Assembly: GCF_933775445.1 (NCBI RefSeq)
Contig: NC_065872.1
Coordinates: forward strand, 12,152,001-12,216,000
DNA length: 64,000 nt
Direction: 5' to 3'
From: Argentina anserina
Lineage: Eukaryota > Streptophyta > Magnoliopsida > Rosales > Rosaceae
In this document: positions 1 through 9,394 of the stretch, in pieces
Layout: each line of letters opens with the position of its first letter
Position numbering within the stretch: the first letter of the stretch is position 1
Notes under the pieces: generated by a model
What the model was told of the DNA's origin: nothing
Databases searched by the model: none
Seen by the model: only the letters and a program-made list of their open reading frames with translations
Program-made: the position numbers and the translations under genes

Positions 1-649
1 AATCTATCAAACTATCCAAATTCAAATACACAAATTGAAAAAAAAAACACACAGTAAGTTTAACATTTATACTCATCCTACGGTCCTAATGGAATTTTCT
101 TAGGTATCCACCTGTATATGAACCCACATTTACAAATATGACAACAACTTTCTCGTCACTGTGGTAAAATGAATCATTATTTATGTAATTATAGTTAATT
201 ATAGGTAATTACTTCACTTACAACATTTTACAAGTTTTTGAACAAATTTTTGTAAAACATGGTAATTTTATTCAATGGTATGTAAACGTGTCAAATGAAT
301 TTGATAATTTTATTGTCAATGTCGTAATTTAGTTCAATTAAATTATTATCAATGTAGTAGTTTTGTTTAATTAGTTGTAAATAATTATATGGTATAAATC
401 CCGTACCATAGACGGCCCTCCTAGTAGGAGATGATGCTGTCTTGCATAAGAAAAGTACATAATTACTTATTTCATAACAAAATACAGATTTTCGATAGCC
501 AAATAAAATTCATGACAACACATACGTAGATTATGCAGCTCCATAAAATCTTGTCTTGTGGATTTATACTCTAGAGATTCTCGTCTTTGGAATCCAACAT
601 ATACAGAGCAGTCTGTTGTTACAAGTTTTGTTTCTCTTTCTGTAAACAG
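1..649. other. AT-rich sequence upstream of the NPH3 gene (presumed intron 1)
   Basis: No convincing gene is visible here. The sequence is AT-rich and ends in a splice acceptor (pyrimidine-rich stretch then AAACAG at 644-649) that opens the first clear NPH3 exon. The missing BTB-encoding first exon should lie upstream of the window. A ten-codon frame at 421-450 resembles the end of such an exon; it is described in the findings. Confidence 0.5.
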
Positions 650-3510
650 TATCCTTTGGTAGCAAAATGTGGCTACATCGGTCAAATGGAAATTCAGCCT
701 TCGATCTCAAAATTTGGCAATGACTTGAAGCTTGAAAACTTCCCAGGTGGACCAGAAACCTTTGAAATGATTCTAAAATTCTGTTACGGTCTCCCAGTGG
801 ACTTAAACCCTAACAATATAGCTCAACTGAGATGCGCATCAGAATATCTAGAAATGACTGAAGAACTTGAAGCAGGAAATCTGATTTCCAAGACTGAAGC
901 TTTTCTCACATTGGTAGTCCTTTCTTCTTGGAAAGATACCATCACTGTACTCAAGTCCTGTGAAACTCTATCTCCATGGGCTGAGAATCTTCAAATTGTG
1001 AGAAGATGCTGCGACTCAATTGCTTGGAAGGCTACTAGAGAAAACACCAATGCAGATACCGATGGTCAAAAACAATGGTGGTTTCGTGAAGTGGCCACTT
1101 TCCGAATAGATCATTACATGAGGGTCATATCGGCAATAAAGGCAAAGAATACAAGGCCAGAGTTTATAGGCAAATGTGTTATGCACTATGCTGAAAGATG
1201 GTTGCCAGGCATGGATGTGGAATTTGAAGGACTAAGAGGATATGGAGTTGGAAGAAATGACCTGCAGTTCAGTATCTTGGGTAACAGGAAAGAGGAAGGT
1301 GGTTCTGGACATAGCCAGGGGCAAAAAGCAATTATTGAAAGCCTCCTAAGTGTGCTTCCTCCCCAAAAAGAAGCTGTTCCATGTAAATTCTTATTGCAGA
1401 TGTTAAAGATGGCACTGATGTACTCGGCATCGCCGGCTTTGATATCAGAGCTTGAGAAGAGAGTGGGGATGATGTTAGAAGAAGCCACAGTCAATGACTT
1501 GTTGATTCCAAGCTACAATAGTGCAGACCAAGGGAAACTGGTAAAGTGAGTGCTCTAGATTCTCTATAGCATCTTTGCAAGAAAAGCACTGTAGAATTAT
1601 CTTGCTGAATAGGTATATGTAAACGATTTCGACTTGGTTATAATTTTCCTAATGTCTAATGCAGGTTACCAGATGAACGCACTATGCATGACATTGATGT
1701 TGTGCAAAGGATTGTGGAATATTTCTTGATGCATGAGCATCAACAGCAAGAGAAGACTGGTAAAACCAATGCCAGTAAGCTCTTGGACAACTACCTAGCA
1801 GAGATTGCAGGAGACCCAAATCTCTCCATAACCAAGTTTCAAGTATTGGCTGAATTGCTGCCAGAAAATGATCGAGCATGTGATGATGGTCTTTATAGGG
1901 CGATCGACACCTATCTAAAGGTTATTTACTTGCCCTATTCATCTAGTGTTTACTCGAAGGACGTTTTAAAACCTAAAACTGAACCCCGGTTTTTCAGACT
2001 CATCCATCACTGCCTGAGCATGATCGAAGAAGGCTATGCAGGATAATGAACTGTGAGAAATTATCACTTGATGCATGCATGCATGCTGCACAAAATGATC
2101 GACTGCCTATGAAAACCATCGTCCAGGTAAAATTTCTCAAATTCCCATTCATGTCACACGAGATTAATAACAAAGTTAGTACTGACTCCTTCATGCAGAG
2201 ACATGTTAAGGAAGTATTAAGCCATTTAAGTCTTTTAGAAATGCAGGAATTCCAACTAAGGTCTAACAAAAATTTAAATTATATTTTGATAACCTCCACG
2301 TAGCACAGACTAAGTTATAGAGACTTTTAAGGGAAAATGAAATATTTATATGAAAGAAATTACAGAAGGAAGAAAGACGGTAACAATGATACAGGCTGAA
2401 TCTGAACTAAGTATCCCTTATTTTCTTTGATAACTTGATATGTTGGACGCGCAACTTCTATACCAGACATAGAGCTACTAAGCTAAATACATCTATTCTC
2501 AAGTATCCTAAGGGTGGAAGAAAAAACAACAAGACAAAACATTAACTCATAAAATATGTGTTTAATGTTGTAACTAGAATGCAATACAGAATTGAAATAC
2601 AGAAACCCGGCACTCATCAGATTAAAGTATGGCCTATGGCATCTAACATGCTGTGCTAATGGCTGATAATGCCGGTGCCTGGAAAACCAACTAGGCATTA
2701 TCCTAATCACATGCTGTGAAAAGTAATTGCAAATAGACATAATAAGAGCCTATCACCTGCCTTACAAGTTATTCATACATAAAATAGGGTAAAAGCAGGT
2801 TTGTAGTATAGCAGTTGAAAGAACTTCAACGTCACCTAACCACCTAGAACCACCCTCTGAATAGTAGAATATCTTTTACTATTGTTTACCGAAGCTAGTA
2901 GTGTGGTTCTCACTGCTTCGTAAACCTATTGGAAGAATAAAGAGACTGTTCTTATCAGTCAAATGAAAAGCATATATCGTAGGAAAGACCATCCGAATTT
3001 TCACAGTTAAACAACTCTTGGAAGTAGTCAAATGAGAAACCAGTCTTGCATAAACCTACAGAGCCACATATGGAATTTTTTAAGAAAATCCATCAAAGTT
3101 TACATTTTTCACCAGAGGATTCGACTATAAAACCTATACAGGTTCTATTCTCAGAGCAAGTAAAGATGAGGACAGCAATGCAGGGGAAAGAATCAGCACC
3201 AATTGGCAATGACTCTGAACAAGAAGGAAACCACTCATCAACAGATGAAGAAATCAAGAATCTTAAAGCAGAACTTGTGAAGGTAAAGACACGGATGGCA
3301 GAATTGCAAAGTGACTACTCTGAGCTGCAACAGGAGTATGAAAAGATGAATAACAGGCAAAAGAGTGTGTCCAGTTGGAGCTCAGGATGGAGAAAAATCA
3401 AGAAATCTTTCCATACAAAATCTGAAGCCAACGAAGCTGAAGAAGGCGAAGAAAGACACAACTCAATTGGGAGGAGAATCAACTCTAGACAAAGATCATC
3501 TATGTCCTGA
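650..3510 (+). CDS. NPH3/RPT2-family BTB protein, 5' end missing
   Basis: Plant NPH3-domain proteins are plasma-membrane or cytosolic signalling scaffolds and putative CUL3 E3-ligase adaptors, acting in phototropism and auxin-related growth. Four exons are visible: 650-1545, 1665-1920, 1998-2126 and 3142-3510. They join in frame to about 549 residues. The first exon opens inside the BTB fold (YPLVAKCGYIGQ), followed by the conserved FPGGPETFEM and FCYGLPVDLNPNNI. The NPH3 domain continues through LPDERTMHD and HPSLPEHDRRRLCR to KLSLDACMHAAQNDRLP. Exon 4 starts VLFSEQVKMR and holds a C-terminal coiled coil, then the basic SSGWRKIKKSF. Intron positions are those usual for the family. The start and the front of the BTB domain are not in the window. 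Confidence 0.9.
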
Positions 3511-3637
3511 ATTACTATAAAGACAACAGCCGGAGATTTCCAGGGTTAAGAGGTTAAGCACCCCTGCACTATAATGGCGGTGTAAAATTCAAGCCTTCAA
3601 GGGTACCATATGTATGAAAATACAGGAGAAACTACAG

Positions 3638-3676
3638 TTATTATTATTATTATCATTATTATTATTATTATTTTTT
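3638..3676. repeat. (ATT)n microsatellite
   Basis: An ATT run with one ATC interruption lies just upstream of the 99-bp tandem duplication. Confidence 0.9.
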
Positions 3677-3690
3677 GGATGCAGGGTGGG

Positions 3691-3888
3691 TCTTATATGT
3701 ATAAATAGGGATGCATTATCTGTAGTTTCGCTATATGCAAGCCAATTACATTACTCTACAATATCACATTCTACCATAGCTCATCTAGCTCTTATATGTA
3801 TAAATAGGGATGCATTATCTGTAGTTTCGCTATATGCAAGCCAATTACATTACTCTACAATATCACATTCTACCATAGCTCATCTAGC
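3691..3888. repeat. Perfect 99-bp tandem duplication
   Basis: The unit starting TCTTATATGTATAAATAGG occupies 3691-3789 and is repeated without visible mismatch at 3790-3888. Because 99 is a multiple of three, any frame open through one copy stays open through both. This accounts for a long apparent ORF here. Confidence 0.95.
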
Positions 3889-4334
3889 TGACTACATTCT
3901 TTCCTACAAGTGCAAAAACCTACAAGCTTTAAGCACAAAATCACACAAGACTCAAAATGACCTACATAATCAAAAGCACAGTACAATATACACTAAACTG
4001 CTAGAAATGAAAAACTCGAGCATTACTACATTGATTGTCAGCCAAATAAACACTCTATACTCATCAAAAACAAATATCAACAGTCAAACAGGACTATATC
4101 AATCCACCCATCAAGCAAGAGCCTTCCTCTCATATCACCGATTCTCATGTCGTTACATAACTACTGACGATACTACACAGCTCCTAGACTCAAACAAACA
4201 TAACCACGCGGAGCCAAAACAACATTAACCATCAAAACGTATCTCATTTATTAATCGAAAAACCTAAATGTCCACAGTTCTTAGTACTAACCAACTTCCG
4301 ATCATCGTAACTGAAACAAAAACACAAATTATAC

Positions 4335-4847
4335 CTAGCCAAACCGCATATTGCTCCACGGAAACTTCCCCTTCCCCTCCGCAAAAACCGGAGAGCCGCT
4401 CTTCCTCACCTTCTCCGCCGCATTCACCTTCCCATCCTCCAGCCAATGCTTCCTCCTCTCTCCTCCTCCCTCCGCCTCCACCACGCTGCTCTTCCCGCCC
4501 TTCTTCCCCGCCGCCGTGGCCTTCCTCTCCTCCTCCACCTCCCTGATCGGGTACAGCGCCGGGTTCAGCGACAGCGGCGACCTCAGCGTGACGTAGGCCT
4601 TCTTGTAGGCGGGCTTGGCGATGAGGAGGCCGCCGCGCTTCTTCTTCTTGCCGTCCATGTTTAGGGTCCGGACTTTCTCAATGTCGAAGCCGTAGAGGGA
4701 CTCGAGGACGCGCTTGATTTCGATCTTGGAGGCGGAGGGGATGGTTTTGAGTGCGAATTCGGTGATATTGGTGAAGCTTGTGGGCATTAGGAGCTTGATT
4801 GGGAGGTTCGGGAAGTGGACTACTCTGCTCCCCAGTCGGCTTCCCAT
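4335..4847 (-). CDS. Organellar (probably mitochondrial) ribosomal protein uL23
   Basis: A single-exon 170-residue protein of the bacterial-type large-subunit protein L23/uL23, which binds 23S rRNA near the peptide exit tunnel. It closely resembles the nuclear-encoded plant organellar L23 of the At4g39880 type: MGSRLGSRVVHFPNLPIKLL, then KTIPSASKIEIKRVLESLYG, then KVRTLNMDGKKKKRGG. The last 60 residues are low-complexity and basic (Gly, Lys, Glu), as is usual for the plant tail. The ATG at 4847 is the first in frame, and the N-terminus matches the family start. A TATA-like TATAAAAA lies about 95 bp upstream (4943-4950). Mitochondrial rather than plastid location is inferred from the resemblance. 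Confidence 0.88.
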   Translation of the reverse strand: MGSRLGSRVVHFPNLPIKLLMPTSFTNITEFALKTIPSASKIEIKRVLESLYGFDIEKVRTLNMDGKKKKRGGLLIAKPAYKKAYVTLRSPLSLNPALYPIREVEEERKATAAGKKGGKSSVVEAEGGGERRKHWLEDGKVNAAEKVRKSGSPVFAEGKGKFPWSNMRFG

Positions 4848-4942
4848 GGCTTCCTTCTCGTTTTTCTCCTTCTCTCTGGTTTTTTGAGTGTGAGGGTTTT
4901 GCGACTACGTATAGAAAATTAGAAAATGATGGTATGTTGGGG

Positions 4943-4950
4943 TTTTTATA
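4943..4950 (-). promoter_or_regulatory. Putative TATA box of the uL23 gene
   Basis: The minus strand reads TATAAAAA, roughly 95 bp upstream of the uL23 start codon at 4847. This suits a plant TATA box with a short 5' UTR. Confidence 0.45.
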
Positions 4951-5967
4951 GAATAATCGGCGAGTATCAATATACCGATATATCAAGTAAACTCCGTGGC
5001 ACGTGTCTAGTATTATTTGTGAGTCAAAACTCTACAGACTCGTTATAACATATTACAGTAGTTGTTGTATTTGATTAAAAAATAAAAAATTAGTATGCGA
5101 CTAGTAAGTAGTAACTAGTCTGGCATATGACTACATGAACCGACTAGTCTGGTATCTCGAGCTTAGTCATTGATGTACGAATACCATTAATGTATCACGG
5201 ACTTGCTCCTATAGTTAGTGAGTGTAAGTTGGGATGATAAATGGCTAAAGGGGTCACTTACGTAGTCACGTTCTTGCTCTCTATAGTTGCACAATCATTT
5301 GGTATCTGGGAAATGCTAACCGGGATCAATGGCTCAAAAGAGTTCACTCAAGCTTTATAACCAAAGAAAGAGGTCACTCACGTTTTGTAACCAAGAAAAA
5401 GAGGTCACTCAGGTTTATGCAATCATGCTCTACACTAGGAAATGCTAACCAAGATGAGAATCTCAGAGTTTATTTAGGGCAGTCGGAATGTGAGATCCAG
5501 CAATCTACAAGCTGAATTAGACCTTCTTCTCAGCTAGTTTCTATAGGAACTTAGATGTTATAACTTATAATGACGAAAGAAACTTAAGAAAGACGTTGCA
5601 GTAAATCTGGACTGCCCAGTGCCCACGGCTATGTTATGAAGCAACAAACCTCAAATGATGGTTGATATTCGGACCAGAGCTCATGTATTGATTGTTCACT
5701 CTTACAACAACTGAAGATTACAACTCCCTTCATATAATGGTTCTGACAATGACAAAGAGGTCTCTGACCAAATTCGAACCTCAGTCAATTGTTTTTAGCA
5801 GCTACATACAACTTGGTATTGAATTCCTTAGCTAAAACGTAAAATCTTGGATTTTCTGATGAGTTTGTATCATCTAGGCAGCTACATGTTCCAATATGTC
5901 CAACTAATGACAACACTTCGTGACCAGGGCAAAATAAGAAGCCCCTGATGTCACGATGGTTAGGATT
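4951..5967. other. Intergenic, promoter side of uL23 and 3' flank of ROCK1-like gene
   Basis: No open frame of note is present. There are loose repeats of GAGGTCACTCA-type words between about 5250 and 5420 and ACTAGTCTGG words near 5110-5150. No transposon ends were found. Confidence 0.5.
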
Positions 5968-8371
5968 TTACGATTCTTTCTTTTTAACTTGGTAAGGATA
6001 TTTCTGGTATATTGAAATGCTGCTAACCACAAGGGGAAGAGATGCCAGACAATACAATGAAGGTGGTTTCCCTTCAAAAATGAACTGCAGCAGAGCTGTA
6101 ACAAGAAGTGCAGAAACAATAACAAACCCCTGCAACCATTAAAGCTTCTGCAGTAAGTATCTTAGCAACTATAATGGCCTTTCAATAGTAAAACTACATA
6201 CAGAACTGTACGGAAAAGATGGAAAGACGTCATAATTTTAGCCATTCTAATAATGATGATTGGTCCCAGATAGCAAGTGTATGCATAGGACAGTTTATCA
6301 ACCATTCAGCATTCTTGTGAAATTCTTAAGGAATGATTTACGAACTGTAGCAAGAAACTTAAATTGAAGAGATCAGAATCTGCTTCCTTTACATGTTCCA
6401 TAACCTAGCCATCATATCCCTGAAGTTGTAATGTTGATTGAAGTGGCCAAATAGCATATAGTAAACTAGATATTATTTTAGGGTTTCTACTCGAACTGTC
6501 TGTTTCCAAAAAGGTACTGAAGCTAATAGTGTGTTTGGGATCATCTAATCACTATTGTTATCTACAAATAAAGTTTAAGTCACCATTGTAATTCACACTA
6601 AAACAAAAAGAAAGGAAAGAAAAGCTTGCCTTTCTAACCCCGCCAGCATGGGTCGTGACTAAGCCAACAAGAATTCCACCAAGGGCATTGGACATGACTG
6701 GGATCTGAAACACGGAGAATAAACAGAGAACCAAATTATTAAGGCATGCAACAATTACAAAAGCGCATCATCTTCTATAAAATGAATGCATAGTTTTTCA
6801 CTCTATCAAAATTGCACAGTTCCTCTACTTTTTTCTTTTTTTTGTTCTTGGTAAAATGAGGTGTTTAAAAGACAATAGAAAAGCAAACCCCAGTCCCAGT
6901 GCAACCTGAGATTACATCAAATATATGCCAACAGATTCACACGTTAGCAAAATTGTCATCCACGGTTATCCAGAAAAAAAAAACTAATGCCATCAAGAGC
7001 AGAGACAACCAAGGGGTGAGTATTTCAAAACAAAGTAGGATGGACTATAGTATGCATGATCCTGTTATAGAGGAAATTTATAATTCTGCAGCCATAAGAA
7101 ACTGTCCTGACAGGACTAAATATGATGAGACAGGAATGGCAAGCATGATCAAAACATCTCACTTAGAAAGGAAGCCATTATCTGAGCACAAACACTAATA
7201 GTTTTGACAACTGAGTATGCAAATAAGATCAACTCCACACTGAGTCAAGCCAAAAAACAAAAACTAGAATGAAACGTGGATTTGAATATGACAATTACCC
7301 AAGTCAGTAGAGTCCATCCATAGAATAGTCCATGTTTTTTGATAGCTTCTCCATCAGGGGACTTGGCTGTACTAGCCAACATGCATAAACTGCCAACAAT
7401 AGACATCTCTACAGTCATCAAGTAGGATGAATGCTTCTTAACCTATAACACAACAAGAAACTATAATCAAGAACAGAAAAGAACTTTGATAACACCATGA
7501 AATAGTTCCTCCAAAGAACAGAAACAGCAACATTCAACTAACCTGGGAAGCCCATTGACACAGAGAAGATGCCAAACCCGAAAGCACAGACGCAACCAAC
7601 ACCGGAATAATCCCATTAAACAATATCTGGTCCGAATTGCCACCACCAGACCTCTTACTCGACCCTTCCCCGAAACTTAACAGAACAGCAGCAATAATCA
7701 ACAAAAAAAGCGCCCCGACTTGCTGAATCGACTGCTTCTGCCTACATTACCACATTTCACCCAAAAAATCAGTCCAACCATGACACACTCAAAACCCCCC
7801 AAAAACTTCAACAACAAATCCAATAAGCAAATAACCCAATCCAGTAACTCACATTTACCTCAATATCAAATATGTACACATTGCAGTAAAAATAATCTTA
7901 GTCTGATTAAGCATCGAGAAAGTTAAAGAATCAAGATTCTTGTACGCAATCTGAAGCAAACTATTCTGCAGTGCATAAATGGCCGCCGGAAGCCCAGACG
8001 CGGTCAACGCACCAAGCAAAGTCCACTCTTTGTACACCTTCTTCAAGCTGCCGTCTCTCGCCATGATGATTAGGGCACATATCACCTTCGCCACCTCACA
8101 CGTCAGCACCGACGACGTTACGATCACTTCGCTTCTGCAATTCTCAATCACCCATAGTGCACGAAATGTTGGGGTTTGAGATTTCAGAGATGATTGGTGA
8201 AATTAAGGAGAGGAATTGAGAGGATTGGACTTACCCGATGAAGCGCTTGGAGATGAGAGGCTGAGCTCCGTACTGGAGAGCGAGGAGGAGGGAGTAGAGG
8301 AAGACCTTGGCGTTCATTTGGTCCGAGCCCGGCGGCGGGCGTTTTGGGTTGGCGGCGGAGGCGGTCGCCAT
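5968..8371 (-). CDS. ROCK1: ROCK1-type ER UDP-GlcNAc/UDP-GalNAc transporter
   Basis: Nucleotide-sugar transporter of the SLC35A/CMP-sialic-acid-transporter-like family. Arabidopsis ROCK1 imports UDP-N-acetylhexosamines into the ER and affects glycoprotein quality control and cytokinin oxidase levels. Six exons join in frame to 330 residues (ROCK1 is about 325): 8235-8371, 7859-8134, 7543-7741, 7299-7442, 6630-6704 and 5968-6129. Diagnostic segments are QYGAQPLISKRFIG, LPAAIYALQNSLLQIAY, SLTFSMLNQTKI, ASSLCQWASQVKKHSSYL, SPDGEAIKKHG and THAGGVRKGFVIVSALLVTA. The C-terminus ends KKES, a KKxx-type ER-retrieval signal that fits an ER location. Intron 5 has a GC donor (AG|GCAAGC). The start at 8371 gives the usual short hydrophilic N-terminus. 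Confidence 0.93.
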
Positions 8372-9394
8372 TTCCGGCGACCTTGAGAGACTGTTTGGGA
8401 ACTTTTGGTTTGCTTCCTCTGTTGGGTTTTAGTTTAGCGTCTTCTTTGCGACGGTTACCCCCCTACAAAGTTGGGGCACTACTTTTATAATGTGTAGGAA
8501 ATGACCTAGAGTTTTGACTTTTGAAATGTTTTTAACCTTGTGCATCCAGAACTGAAATAAGGTAGAACTGTTAAATTGGTTCTGGTTAGTCGAAAAGGAG
8601 AAACAAATTCGAACCACAAAAAAAAAAAAATAGAAAACAGTTCTTCGAGACGGTAATCAAGGAAGAAAGGGGATTCCAAGCTTTTGATTGACAACCTTCT
8701 TTCTTGAGTAGACACTAGATGTGAATATGAGGAATCGGTAGCATATATTAGAAGTTTATCTTCTCATGATTTCTTATGTGTGAGAGACGTATGCATATAA
8801 GTTATCATTTTGTTTCTATTTTATTAGCATGGGTTTTTTAAGAGAATTGTTGAACTAACTCGGTTAAGACATGTCCGTTTTAATTGTTTTGTTTTGTTTA
8901 GTAGTCTTTCCTTTTTGTATGACCGAATAGAGGTTTGTGATCGTAGTTTTATTATATAACGTGTTCGTTAAAATACGATACTGTTTGTTTTTTAATACTG
9001 TATAATTTAACTACATTTTATCCGCTCGAACCGGATTCATCGCTACTTTATTTTGTAAAGTTGTCTACTGCTACCTTAGTGTTACAAAATTGTCTAATAC
9101 CAACCATATCCCGTTCCAAGTTAGCCCACCCAACGGCACACATCCCCTACAAAACCAATGACATTTTTACCATACAACTTACATTGACAGCAAATTCGGC
9201 CATCGCCATTTACTGTCTCACATGCGTCGCACGTCCTTAAATTAACGGCGCAGTGGAGTAAAAAGTAAAACCCTTCAAGTAAAAATTACCAAAACTATTC
9301 AAGCCCCCACTTCAATTTTTCTTCCTTCCTATTCTCATACACTCCAGTCCTGTCAACTCCATACTACTCCAAGTCGCCGTCGCTCAATTTTTTA
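8372..9394. promoter_or_regulatory. Shared upstream region of two divergent genes
   Basis: This 1.0-kb region separates the divergently transcribed transporter (-) and PPR (+) genes and should hold both promoters. I see no gene in it. There is an A13 run near 8620 and a C/T-rich stretch just before the PPR start. No clear TATA box was assigned. Confidence 0.45.

Larger units (their letters stand above)
3511..4334. other. Converging 3' region between NPH3 and uL23 genes
   Basis: This stretch lies between two convergent genes and holds their 3' flanks. It contains an ATT microsatellite and a perfect 99-bp tandem duplication, listed separately. A 204-codon open frame spans it, but it is explained by the duplication and low-complexity sequence. 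I see no supported gene. Confidence 0.6.

Noticed and set aside
587..649. Extension of the NPH3 frame upstream of 650
   Set aside because: The start would be TTG, and the extension is pyrimidine-rich intron sequence ending in a good acceptor (AACAG) exactly where the conserved YPLVAKCG begins.
3614..4228. 204-codon open frame on the plus strand
   Set aside because: It starts in an ATT microsatellite and stays open because of an in-phase 99-bp duplication. Composition is not protein-like and there are no recognisable domains.
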